From: Parietaria judaica
Lineage: Eukaryota > Streptophyta > Magnoliopsida > Rosales > Urticaceae
DNA: 64,000 nt
Direction: 5' to 3'
NCBI GenBank assembly: GCA_954871525.1
Contig: OX940865.1
Coordinates: 11,112,606-11,176,605, forward strand
This document shows positions 45,237-57,400 of this stretch, in pieces. The first letter of the stretch is position 1; each line of letters starts with the position of its first letter. Both the position numbers and the translations under genes were made by a program. Under the pieces are notes generated by a model. It had not been told where the DNA came from. It ran no database searches and saw only the letters and a list, made by a program, of their open reading frames with translations.

Positions 45237-46592
45237 CGTTTGTAGCGAAAAGAAAGCGGATATCATATTCACGAGGAGGCGACTTTAAGCAAAACAAAAA
45301 CCAAAAGAGAAACGCTAAAGATAATAAATTAAGAAGAAAAATAATCTGACATGTAAGAGGTAGCTACCATCACCAAGTAGAGATAGATAGCATTACAGAT
45401 GATAAATTCAGACTTTACATTCGGATTCGATCAATGATTCTTTTCCTAAGCATCAATCTTGTTTAACCAATTTTATCGTATTTTTACCATTAATTTTAGT
45501 CATCTCTTTTTTATTTTTACCTATTAGTTCCATTAAATTAAATTACCTACGTGATTGTCTTTTTTTGTGTATTTTTTACGGTGTTAGTATCCCCGAAATC
45601 GGGGTTCATAAATCTGACTACAATCCCCATGTTGTCTGACATCGGGGTTCGCATTTGGGTTACTATCTCCGACATTGATGTCGAAGATATTAACCTCGAT
45701 GTCGAAGATAGAAATACCAATATCAAGGCAAATAATTGGTCTAATAAATTGAGTTAAAGTAATGTTTCTACATAATGTGAAATTGCAAGTCAAATGCCAC
45801 ATGCCGTATGACATCCCATGTCATTCAACCGAAATAAAAAATGTGGTTTAAGTATAATGTGGTACTAGAGTTTATGTTTGGTTTTAGTTCTTATGGGTCT
45901 ATTTGGGCCTTTAAACATATATTATGCATAAATTAATGTAATTTCAATGAAATTAAGCTCTATTATTCAATATTTTTATTGTATTACAACTATAGCATCT
46001 TAAATTTATATATTTATATAATTATATATATATATATATTTGAGCTTTTAATATAATAGTATAATTACTTATATTTCAAATGATAAAATTGTATAAATTA
46101 ATTGTAATTTTAATAATAATAATAAAATACTTGTATTATTTTTCAAAAAATTTGTCGATATTACACTCGGTGTGCGGTGTGCCTATAACTGGCCTTATGC
46201 TAAGGAAGGTGAGGCGGTTGCCTTAGGCTCAAAATATATTATCCTCGTTAAGCTTAATCGAAGGGCCCCAATTATTAATCATATTTTCTCTATACGAATT
46301 ATTTTTCTCTTCACTGAGTGAAGTTATTAGCTATTCTTTCTCTTAACGTGCCTAACACTTTTAGTGCAACTTTTTTCCACTTCTTAAGACCAACTCCACC
46401 CGATCACTTTGTTTTCTATTTTATTTTACAGCAAAGGGCACAGCTAAACACTACCCCATCTCCAACCGAACTTAATTTTAACACTAAAAGAAATATTCTT
46501 TTGTATTCAAGTTTTTCTTATTTATATTCACACCTTTATATTAATTTATACTACTTAAACACTACTTTAATAATAATAAATTATTCGTAAAT
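45237..46592. repeat. Segment X', right copy of the 1.35 kb duplication
   Basis: It matches 35867-37218 base for base apart from about ten substitutions and microsatellite changes. After GTAAAT at 46592 it continues into sequence (CAATTCAAAATA) that the left copy lacks. Confidence 0.85.
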
Positions 46593-47438
46593 CAATTCAA
46601 AATATAAATACATATATACTACAATAAATATATATAAATAAAAGAAATTACAACACAAGTAAAATAGTATACAAAACAAATGAAAAGTATGTAATTAGCA
46701 CATTCCTCCCACAAATGATCGATCAATATATTTTAATTTTTTGAAACTATGCAAATATTATTGTTATATCTTAAAATATTACTGGTGTTTTAAACTGTTT
46801 CAGAGAATAAATTTAAACACTTGAAATGATTGATATGTGTATATTTCAAGGGTTGAATGCTGATTTTTTTTTTTTTTTTATAAATATTACACTTTGTGTA
46901 AATATTAAACTTTAAATAGACTAAAGTGTAATATAATAAATAAATGGAGTAGTAAATAGCGCCACGACCGTTTGTAGCGTGGCAATATTCAAAACGTGCA
47001 TCCTATTTGCAGTGAGTTACGTTATTTTGTGATTTTGGCGTTTGGGTGGAAGAATCAGTTTAACTGTTATATTCATGAGTTGATTTTTTTGACCTTTTTG
47101 TGCCACCACATGTCAAATAAACTGTTATTTTTCATTTGTGTTTATGTGTTGATAGGTAAATAGTGTGTGATTTATGTGTTTACATTCAAATAATTCAAAA
47201 TAGTGTGTGAATGCTTATTTGGCTAAAGAGTGGGTTTAAATTAGATAAAAACTAATTGATATTTTTTAAGGAGATTGTATTAAGTTTTTTAATTTTATTA
47301 TATAAATTTGATTAATAGATATGCAATTTGGTTATTTAAAATTATCTCATTAAGAGGCCTCAAATTTAAACCTCGTTGGAACCTCTCAATCGACAGGGCC
47401 GGTTTGGGTATGCTTATGAAATTTATTTGGTATTTTTT
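46593..47438. other. AT-rich intergenic stretch in the transposon block
   Basis: No gene is seen. CGTTTGTAGCGTGGC at about 46969 resembles the first bases of segment X, so related repeat sequence may continue here. Confidence 0.4.
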
Positions 47439-47920
47439 TAGGGGTGTAAATAATACATGAAAACAGGGTAATAATCCAAATCCGAATCCGTATCCGGATT
47501 TAAAATCCGAATCTGAATCCAAAATCCAAATTTGGAATCCAGATACAGGTACCGAGTATTAAAACTCTAAAAAGCCGGGTACCTGGTTTAATACTCGGTT
47601 TATTTTAATTATTTATTTTTTCTATAATTTTTTAGGGTTTCTTTCTTAGGGTTCTTGTGAAGTACTTATGCTTGATGCGCGAGACTATGTTTTTTTATGC
47701 ATTTTAAATTTAAGACAATAAATGTATATTTATATTTTTGAGATGATATACTTAAAAAAATAAGGGTAGTTTCCAAAACTTGGTACCGGGTAGTAAATCC
47801 GGGTATAAAAAACTAGATACCCGGATTTTGGGTACCGGATCCTGACATCAATTTTTGGATACCCGGTTTTCGGATTCAGGTTTTTAAAAAAATCAGGTAC
47901 TGTACTCGGTTTCACCCCTA
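47439..47920. mobile_element. hAT-like element with TACCCGGAT subterminal repeats
   Basis: Ends are TAGGGGTGTAAA and TTTCACCCCTA. Both halves carry many copies of ATCCGAATCC, GGTACCGGG and GGATACCCG in opposite orientation. The flanking 8-mers do not match. It has no coding capacity. Confidence 0.6.
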
Positions 47921-48062
47921 GACTATTTTCAACATGCATAAGGTCTTTTTTTAAGATATATATGAAGGACGCCCGCAAACTGAATTTTCTCCCGCTATAT
48001 AATAGTTTTGTTTCTCACAATACAAGTATTAATTTAATTGGATTTAATAAGAAAGTTATTAA

Positions 48063-48804
48063 GGGGGCGTTTGGTTATGGTCTCCGAGACCAATTTATGG
48101 TTTTGATTTCAAACAGTGTCATATTGGTTTCGCATACCACGTTTGGTTGTCAATTGTCTCTGTTTTCCGAGACCGGTCTCGCAGACCACTGAAATTTTAA
48201 TGAAGGAAAACAGAAAACGACTTGAAGTTGTTTTTCTGTCTTTGGTCTTCAACTCACTAGTACAAAATAAAATAATAATAATAATATACTATCATTCTAT
48301 AATATTATTGTAATATTTATAATAAGTTATTAACTATGAAATTAACTTATATAATAAATTCTTAAAATCATTTTTATAATATAATAATAAATTTTAATGA
48401 TATTACTATCATATTAACAAATATATTTAAATTATGTATATTATTAAATACTAACTTAATTACAATGATATAAACTCTTGAACGAAATATTTACTTCTTT
48501 ATATTACATTATTTAAACATGTAATTAGAGTAATGAAATATGAATCATTTTTGTATTATATGACAATTTTTTTAGACATAATATTAATATATATTACTTT
48601 CAAATAAAATAAACTATCTTTTTAGTGGCATAAATTGTGTTTAATTGTATTTTTTTCATTTATATTCAACCACATATTAACAAAAAACTAACCAAACAGT
48701 GTTTCAAAAATCAAACTCCCAAACTGGTTTGATAGACTAAAATCTCAGACTGGTTTCCCAAACCAATTTACAAAACTGGTTTCTCAAATTAGTTAACCAA
48801 ACGC
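48063..48804 (+). mobile_element. MITE copy A (GGGGGCGTTTGGTTATGGTCTC family)
   Basis: 742 bases. Subterminal GAGACCGGTCTCGCAGACCAC and an end of ...AAACTGGTTTCTC...TTAACCAAACGC match the reverse of the copy at 60357-61097 along their length. The right terminus is eroded. Confidence 0.7.
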
Positions 48805-49639
48805 AAAAATACTCAGTATTTGTAATTCTGTGTGATGATAGTTCTGAGTCTTTAATACTAACATAGTCTTGTCTGACTGACTGCTGCGATATGAAAAGAG
48901 TTTGTGGTCGATACTTTTCCAGAAACTCTTCATTCATTATTTTCAAAGATTTACAACATGATAATATTGGGTTTTATACTATTTAATTTAAAGGTTCCTT
49001 ATTTATTTTTGAAAAGTTACCAGAAGCTCTACTTCTACTTTTTCTTTACCGTGTTGTAAACACACACGCGACAAAGTAAAGGGGAGACAAGAGGGTTAAA
49101 TTAAGTTGTCAGTCAGCACAACACGGTAGTAATGTAGCTCCACGTGTCATCATGTAATTGGTCAAGTCGCTTCCTAGTACAATCTGGTTGACTTTAGAGT
49201 TTACTATTTCTTTAAAGCTCTAATTAAACTCAATATATATGTTTTTAATTATTTATAAGAGCGATCCAGTAACCTGTTGATTTTTCCCATGAACCTTCAA
49301 GGCTACGAAAAATAATTTTAAAAGAACACGTTTTCGCATTCATCAGAATGTATAATACGCTTTGGAGTTAGTTTCTCGCCACCAAATGAGCCTTACTCGA
49401 ATGTCAAACACACAAAGATAAACAAAAATTAAAAAAAATCTAGAGAATTTCAAATGAAGTAGCCATACTTATTTACAACCTCTAAATATTACTAATAAAG
49501 TTGATCTATAAGATTTGAGTTCTATAGAAGCTCTAAGATATTTTATGTCATTTTTTACTCTTTCTGAATGTAGTGGTCCTTTTTAAGAGAAGTCCAAAAT
49601 TTTCTAAGAATCGCCTCGTCGTGATGTTGCATTTTGAGT
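48805..49639. other. Intergenic stretch, no gene seen
   Basis: AT-rich sequence without a recognisable coding or repeat feature. Confidence 0.45.
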
Positions 49640-50110
49640 AGAAATCGTGGAGGTGACATCGTCCCTCACTTATTCGCGCGACATCCTTATTATCTCTTGC
49701 TCAAAGTGGTCGATTTGACCCTTGAATATCAACAGCATATCGACATGCTCTCAACTCGCTGCGGACTTGGGTGCTCCCTCTCCACTGGATTAAACACTCC
49801 TTGTATCTTGGAGACGCCTTTTCTCCGAATCATCCGATCTGTAAGGATCTCTTTGAGTAGTTCTTTCTCAAAAGATATCACTGCTGATGTTATTTTTCTC
49901 TCTTTGATTTCCCCCGACTCGGCTCGTTCGGGTCTTGATGATATGGATTTAACATGCTCACGTGGACGACTGGATGAATCTTAAGCTTGGACGGGTAATT
50001 GTATTTCGTACGAAACCTTGTTGACTCGTCAAATGATCTTGAATGAAAATCAGAAGTTCATGCATGGTAGAAAGAGAAGTGTCTACTTCGCCCTTAAGTT
50101 TTCATCCTGC
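49640..50110 (-). pseudogene. Decayed Ty3/gypsy integrase C-terminus and chromodomain fragment
   Basis: On the reverse strand a segment reads YEIQLPVQ, then after a frame change KIHPVVHVSMLNPYHQDP, then a chromodomain-like DRMIRRKGVSKI piece before stops. This is the usual end of a Ty3/gypsy polyprotein. It differs from the Tekay-like element and from the fragment at 3490-3850, so it is a third lineage. No LTR was identified. Confidence 0.65.
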
Positions 50111-50387
50111 AAACTTCACAACGTCTCCCAAGTCACGGTCGATGCCTTCATACTTCTCCCTTTAAAATCATCGATAACTTCATCATGTGTGTCACCAAGG
50201 TTTGCTCCAACTTGGCTCGTAGAGCTTCCAATGAGGCTACCATATCTCGTGAAGAAGCTCTCTCCGGATTCCGAGTTTCGTCGTGCATGTCACTCCTTCA
50301 CCGCTACTGTTCAACAACGTTGATGAATCTCTAGCCATATCTTTTAGTCTTTAATTCTTCAACACCACGTTTCCCTTCGCCTCGGCT

Positions 50388-50501
50388 ATGATATCCACTG
50401 TTACGTACTAAGGGTGTCTATCTAATTTGTTAACATACAGTCGAATGATATCCACTGCTACGTACTGAGGGTGTCTATCTAATTTGTTAACACACGCGGC
50501 A
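50388..50501. repeat. 57-base tandem duplication
   Basis: ATGATATCCACTG...GGGTGTCTATCTAATTTGTTAACA occurs at 50388 and 50445 with only a few differences. Function unknown. Confidence 0.8.
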
Positions 50502-51451
50502 CTTAGTTTCGCTCCCTCAATCTACTAAGTCACCCTAACCCGGAAGCCTTAATCAAATCTCAGAAAACGCCATAGAACTCACATAAAGATAAGAGACAAA
50601 TTCTAAACTGAATTTTTTGGATGAGTGGATCTCCAAATTCTATAATACTTATTATATATCTAGAATACACTATTAACTTGAGGACTTCCTAAAGTATTGC
50701 ATAGAACTCAAATAATTACGAACGAGTATTAATTCGAGAGATTCTAACCATCAAAATTTGACAAAATTAGAAAGAAAGAAAGAAAAAGCGATAAGTGAAC
50801 TCAAATAAGACCCAAATTTGATGAATGAGGAAAAGGTGGGAGTGTTACTTGTTACTAATTAATACAAAAATTAACACACATTTTTGTGTGGCTAATTACC
50901 TTATTTCTAATAATCAATTATATGCTGTCTTGTTTGATATCCTGTATTCTTGATTAACACCCAACGAACCAGGGCAGGCGCCAGTGCCACGTGGCGGCGA
51001 AGGGTGGGCTCACGTGGGCTTGGGCTGTTGGGGCTGGCCCAATAAGCTAGGATGCTCTTTCTCTCTCTCTCATCAGCAAGTACAAGCTGCCAGTTCAGCT
51101 TCAGCCTTTGCTTTGCTCTCTGACTCCCTCCAAAGTAACTCTCTGTACTTTCTCTTCTCCTTTATTAATTAAACAAATCTTTCACTTTCAATGCTTTGTA
51201 ATGAACAGTCCCTTCTTTTTTTCTTATCTCATTTTTTGCTGTCCCATGTCCATCACATGTCCTATTCAATTAATTTGCTTTGCTGCTCTCTTTCTTGAAA
51301 AATGGTGACTCACTAAGTCAGCCACCATCATTATTACTTTGCCCATTAGACTATATCATACACAACCATAACACTAAATTTGATGTTAAACTATACTATA
51401 TTATACGGAATAGTACTTAGTACTTACTACTTACTATGCATATATTACTAA
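50502..51451. other. Intergenic stretch, no supportable gene
   Basis: It includes a GC-richer patch at 50970-51050 with CACGTGG and CCACGTGG E/G-box-like words, but I cannot tie it to a gene. A fragment like the start of the following MITE (ACACAACCATAACACTAAATTTG) lies at 51360. Confidence 0.4.
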
Positions 51452-51512
51452 GACCATCCCCAACCATAACATTAAATTTGATGTTAAATTATATTATTTT
51501 AGTATAATTTTA

Positions 51513-52086
51513 TGTTGGGTTTTTCAACGACTTTTCTGTCCCGAGGCAAAAAATACGGAATATCATCGAAACTAATGAGATCTAGAATAAATCCGCTCAT
51601 TAAAATATCGGTTTAGGAATGTTACTAAACTTTGGTACTTATGCCAATAGTACCAAAAAGCCAAACTTTTTCCAATTTTTTGCTTTGGCGATTCCCCTAT
51701 GAGCTCCAAGGAGTAGCACGCCAATAGCTGTGCCTCTATGTTGTTCACCACGTCACTGCGGGAACGTCTTGATGACCGAAAAGCACCTCGAAGGATAGGT
51801 TAGATCCGTCTCGGTACTTGGATGACGAACCGATAAAGACCCGGGGAGAAATCCTAAATCGAGTTCCTGTGGGGAGAGAACTCGAGTTCTGTGTGTCTAG
51901 GGTTTTTATTAGTCTTACTAATTATGAGTTAAACATGTATTTATAATACCTTGTCTTTAACCGAATGAGCTTTTCAATTAAAAAGCCCAATACACGGGCC
52001 CAATTGGGCCCGTTATATAGGTTACGGTTTCGGGTCAATACCCGAATACCCGGTGGATACAATTTTTGGTTCGGGCATAACCTACA
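51513..52086 (+). mobile_element. Solo LTR with perfect 5-base target-site duplication
   Basis: It begins TGTTGGGTTTTTC and ends AACCTACA. TTTTA is present on both sides (51508-51512 and 52087-52091). It is the same family as the LTR at 26970-27479. A single LTR with its duplication intact is the product of LTR-LTR recombination. Confidence 0.85.
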
Positions 52087-52214
52087 TTTTAACACTAATT
52101 TTTTCTTTCAACCCAACCACAACACCAAATTTCACACTATTTTTTTTTTTATTATATAAGTAAATTAGAAATTCTTTTTAATATTTCATTTAGAGATAAC
52201 TGTGGCATAACTAC

Positions 52215-52520
52215 TCTACAATGTCGGTGATGTATACTCGACAATATTTACGACGCATTTGGCGTTCTCGATGATGTCAGTGATGTACTTGGTACCGGGA
52301 ACGCACTCGGCGTTCTCAATGATATTGGTAATGTACTCGATGTTACATGCGACACATTGCGTTGTCGATGGTGTAAGTGATGTACTTGGTGGTATCAAAC
52401 ACGCACTCAGCGTTCTCGACAGTGTCGGTGACGTACCTGGCGGTGTTGGTGACGCACTCGATCTTATTGACAGTGTTGGTGACTGTACTTTGCGACGCAC
52501 TTCGCTTTCTCGATAATGTC
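52215..52520. repeat. Minisatellite of about six 48-51-base units
   Basis: Units carry ACGCAYTCGGCGTTCTCGA followed by TGTCRGTGAYGTACTTGGT. ACGCAC-type starts recur near 52252, 52301, 52351, 52401 and 52451, and a partial one near 52494. Units have diverged. Confidence 0.8.
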
Positions 52521-52826
52521 GTCTACCATATTTTTTTATAAAATATTAAGAAAAATAAAAATATTAAGTACATATGCCACAATTAAATACTTATATTAAA
52601 ATTAATATATTAATAAATCATTATTAAGTAATTATGCTGCAGTTTAAAAATAATAAAAAAATATAGCACCATTTTGCCATTGTGAACATTACCACATCAA
52701 TAATGTAGCGGTACTCTAGCAAAAACAAAAGTTGCACCATTTTGGTGCAACTTTTGCCGTTGCATTGGGTGTAATAGGTATGGTATCGCAAATTAACGTT
52801 TTCCAGTCCCATTGGGATTGCTCTAA

Positions 52827-53506
52827 GGTGGTGTTTAATTACGGTCTTTAGTGTTAGTTTTAGTTTCAAATACTATTATTTTGGTTTTGAGAGCATATTT
52901 GGTTATCAGTTTTTTTTTGTTTTTGTAAATAGATTTAAATTGAATGGAAAAAATAAAAAAGTAGTTTTAATTTATTTCTTTGGTATTTTGGTCTTTAATT
53001 TAACATTAAAAAATATAATTATAATCATATATTATTAATCTATAGTATTTTATTACTTATATTAAGATATTACTATAATATTAACTCATATAATTAAATT
53101 TTTATATATTATAACGTATTACTATCATATTGATTAATGTACTTAAATTATTCATATTATTAACTAGTAATTTAATTACAATGATATAATCTTATGTCAC
53201 TGAATTATTTACTATTTTACATGATTTATATACATATTATTATAGTAATTAAATTTTGAAACATCTTTGCATCAATATGAATTATTTTTAAGCATAATTG
53301 TAATATATATTACTTTCAAATCATACGCCGTTTCAGTAACAAAAATTATTCTTGATTTAATTATTACATTCATTATTTTGTTTGAGATATAGATTAACAA
53401 AAGTTTAACCAAAAGTGTTTATAAATTAAACTCTCAAAGTGATTCTTTAGACTATCTTCTAAGACTGATTTTCTAAACTAAATTATACAACTAGTTTTTT
53501 AAACCA
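52827..53506 (+). mobile_element. MITE copy B, diverged relative of copies A and C
   Basis: It begins GGTGGTGTTTAATTACGG immediately after the preceding MITE's TAA. It keeps the family's order of AT-rich centre, then TTAACCAAAAGTGTTT, then CTCTCAAAGTG and an end near AAACCAGG. Termini are degraded. Confidence 0.5.
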
Positions 53507-54401
53507 GGTAAGTGAGTAAACTACTGATTTTATATTTTTATTGAAACTATGTGACTATCCACAACACTAATCATTGTTGTTTTATAAGTTGAGGAGATTT
53601 TAGTGGTGTTTAGTGATTTTTTTTTTAATATAATGAAGTGTTGTAAATATTATAATTTCATATGATACCCGTGGATTAACCTGTAAAATATGATTAAAAA
53701 AATCTTGTGCGGATAAAAGAATTGTAGTCCTTAATTTATGAAAATGTTAAAACATATATATATATTTATCTTTATGAGAAAACGAGAAAGAGCAACCTTA
53801 TAAGCTGACCATCGTAATTAAGCAAGAAGAAGATGATGATCATGAGAAATAGCATCATTTCCACATTATGCAATAGTGTCGAAAACCCATCATCCAATTT
53901 GACAATTCCCTTCTCTTTTTAACTGTCAACATCTTTTTCCTCTCTCTCTCTCTCTCTCTCCTCTCGTTTCCCACACAAACAAAACAAAACAAACTCCATT
54001 GGTACTCACAAAATCTTCCTCATATCCATGTATGGGTCCAAGGTCAAAGCTGACGTGCCCCCGGCGGGACCCACGGCCGTACGAGCCCAACGCAGGCCAA
54101 GCGGTGAGTGAGTGGTGACAAGTTCGTTCTCAGTGTTTTTGTCTTTGGCTCGGACTTGGATTAGACTGTCAAAACGCCATCAGTAATAACACCTTCCTTT
54201 CCTCGGGCAGAATAACGAGAAGAAGCAAAGCAAAGCAAAGCAAAAGCGCCAGAAATTCGAACCCGACAAACCACGAGGGCACTTTCGGAAACCAAAAAGA
54301 CATGACTATCCCTTCCCTTCCCTAGTAACGCAACACACACAGTTATATATATAGCAGTACAGTAATAATACATCAGTACAGAAGGAAGGAGAAGTGCGAG
54401 A
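53507..54401. promoter_or_regulatory. LEAFY upstream region
   Basis: It has a (TC)n tract at about 53940-53962, a GC-rich patch at 54040-54100, and a TATA-like TATATATATAG at 54344-54354, about 50 bases before the ATG. A GAMYB-like TAACTGTC word is at 53920-53927. The transcription start is inferred. Confidence 0.5.
54344..54354 (+). promoter_or_regulatory. Probable TATA box of LEAFY
   Basis: TATATATATAG lies 48-58 bases before the start codon. That leaves only a short leader, so the site is plausible but not proven. Confidence 0.45.
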
Positions 54402-57400
54402 ATGGACCCGGACGCGTTCACGGCGAGCCTCTTCAAGTGGGACCCGCGGGGGCTGGTGGCGCCGGCGCCGGTGGCGCCGCAGGTGGGGGGGCTGGAGGAG
54501 CTGTTCGAGGCGTACGGGATACGGTACTACACGGCGGCCAAGATAGCGGAGCTGGGCTTCACGGCGCGGACGCTGGTCAACATGCGCGACGAGGAGCTCG
54601 ACGACATGATGACCAGCCTGTCCCACATCTTCCGCTGGGACCTCCTCGTCGGCGAGCGCTACGGCATCAAGGCCGCCGTCCGCGCCCACCGCCGCCGCCT
54701 CGACCTCTCCTTCGACGCCCTCTCTCACGAAGGTACTTTCTTCCCTTCATATCACCAATTCATATATATTTTGAACGGTTTTATTTTATAAAAATTCAAA
54801 ATATATTTTTAAGGGGGACCATGGCACCCTATATGAGGTTGTTTTAATGTATACAATACCTGCTATAATATTGTATATCATGAGCTCAGTGCTATCATAA
54901 GTCCCTATATATGATGCTTCATTCTGTTATATACACATTGATTAGGTTTAGTTTAGCTAGCTATTTTTCATGGTTTGTTCAGTGCACTCCATAGGGGTAT
55001 AGGGAAACCATTTCTGTTTCCTAAATTAAGAACCAGTTATATATACATATATATATTACAAGGTTATATTTCAATAATTGTATGACAAGGACACCATTTA
55101 TGTCTCCTTAGTTACAAACCAGTTATACATATATCCTAACTTTTCCGTAAATTATATACAGTATTGTTCGAGTCATAGATTAGCTGTTAGCAACCTATAG
55201 AATCACTGTATGCTAATGCTAAAATAAATAAATACATACTACATACACATTCTCTTATTAAATAACTCAAGGCTATAAAACAAAAGATATGCAGACTTAG
55301 ATGTGATGTGACAAAGATCGAAAATAAATAATAAAATAAAATAATAGTGAATGTTTATTTCATAATACATATTAACCCTTACGTTATATTAAATTTAATA
55401 ACCCAAGTTTTATTTAACACAAGCACTATCTTATGGCAGGACTTTCGGAAGAGCCAGCTGTGCAGCAACCGGAGAAGGAAATAGTGGCGAGCGGTGAAGG
55501 CGGAGGAGGAGAGTCGGGGGATAGGAGGAAGAAGCAGCGGCAGGGTTCGAAGGGCAGGGCCAACCGGAAAGCGGGCACGGGCAGCGACGTTCCCGGGCAG
55601 GAGGAGATTAACGAGGCTGCGGACGAGGAGCTGGAGGGTGCGGGCAACGGCGCGGACATGATGGTGATGATGAGCGAGCGGCAGCGGGAGCACCCGTTTA
55701 TCGTGACGGAGCCCGGGGAGGTGGCACGTGGGAAAAAGAACGGGCTGGATTACCTGTTCCACCTGTACGATCAGTGCCGTGATTTCCTCATCCAGGTGCA
55801 GAACATCGCCAAGGAGCACGGCGACAAGTGTCCCACCAAGGTAACGTAACGCTTCTCTCTCACTTCTCACTTCTCAGCATTGACATAATACGACAAAACA
55901 GTACGTGCAAGTGTAGCTAGTACGGAATCTTACTTTATGGGACATGCAAATTATTTGAGAACTGTTAAAAGACAAAACGTGGTTGGTTGGTTCCTTTGAG
56001 CCCTGAGGGTGCTCTCGTAATTGTTCCTGCCTTTTCTATAAAAAAAAATGCAATGCCGATCAAGATTTTTTTTTTAGTCTTATCACTTACTTAAAATTAA
56101 TTTTTTTTTAGTATAGCGAGAGTTAATTTGAAGAGGAATTTTAACCACGGAGATTTTATATAGTTTAAACCGTCACACTCAATTGTCGTTTTACTTAAAA
56201 TAGCAGGTAAGAAGCCAGAGGCCACAACCGCACGGTAACCCTTAAAACCGCATAATAACTTATATAAACCTCAACATTCAATAAATTTTTTAATTAAATT
56301 TATTTTAAAAAAATTATATATCTCACTAATATTCGTAAATGCTATTATTGTAACTGAAATATTTAGGACTTACACATTAGTTTTGTAGTCTACCGTCGGT
56401 ATGGTTTTTAAAAAATCTTACGAAACTCAAGTGGTCTACCAGTTGTGCATGCGGTATACTTGTAAATTAGACGTACGGCCAGTCTGAGATTTACGGGCAT
56501 TTGAACCTTCCGCCAATATAAGTTTAATTGTTCAACTACTTAAGCACTCATCTCAGTCAAAGAAATTAAGTACTCGGTTACGTACTCCGGTCTCGATTCA
56601 TAGATAAGTTTAATTGTTCAACTACTTAAGCACTCATCTCAGTCAAAGAAATTAAGTACTCGGTTACGTACTCCGGTCTCGATTCATAGATAAGTTTAAT
56701 TGTTCAACTACTTAAGCACTCATCTCAGTCAAAGAAATTAAGTACTCGGTTACGTACTCCGGTCTCGATTCATAGATTGAGAATCGGGATCGGGCCACGA
56801 CTTTCAAAAATGGGATTTGCTGGGCTTCACTATTATTTATTTAGTTCATTACTAAATTATTGTAAGGCCGAATCCCAATTAAAAACTTCTTCGTATTTTC
56901 GAAAACCCCGACCCGAACCCGGTTTAAGAAGCTAGCCCAGAAAGGAAAAAAATAATAATATTGGGTTCCCTGGAAATGGCATGACCAATATTGACCATGA
57001 CCATGATCATGAGAGAGGGACGTTTCAGACCTGCAAGGAAATGGTGTCACGTGTCGTTTGGTTGACCGGTGGAGTCCTGTGGCTTGAGGGTGGGATCCAC
57101 TGATCAGAGTGATGTGTATCTGCACAGAGCTTGACAACTCACCACCCTGCACCATGCTTGGAGTTGGAGTGGACTAGCCAGGATTCAACACTAACAAATT
57201 GAAAGCAATGATAAATATTAGAAATTTGAAGGAATTATATGCACTGGAAATAATGGTTTCTGGCCTGGTTCCCGATTAAAAAAAAATAAAGCTTTTTCCT
57301 AACTCGGATTATAATCGGGTCTGGTTTTCGGTCCTGATTTTTCCCTCACCTTTTACACAAATTAGACAAATAGGGATGGAAAATTTCGTCTCCGGGGTTT

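Larger units (their letters stand above)
51452..52823. mobile_element. Harbinger-like MITE (GACCATCCCCAAC...) carrying a solo LTR and a minisatellite
   Basis: Ends are GACCATCCCCAAC and ATTGGGATTGCTC. TAA flanks both sides (51449-51451 and 52824-52826). Within it lie a solo LTR at 51513-52086 and ~50-base tandem repeats at 52215-52520. It has no transposase. Confidence 0.65.

Noticed and set aside
51965..52159. Open frame across the end of the solo LTR
   Set aside because: It spans an insertion junction and so cannot be an old gene.
52215..52520. CRISPR-like array
   Set aside because: Units are contiguous diverged tandem repeats without spacers, in a plant nuclear genome.
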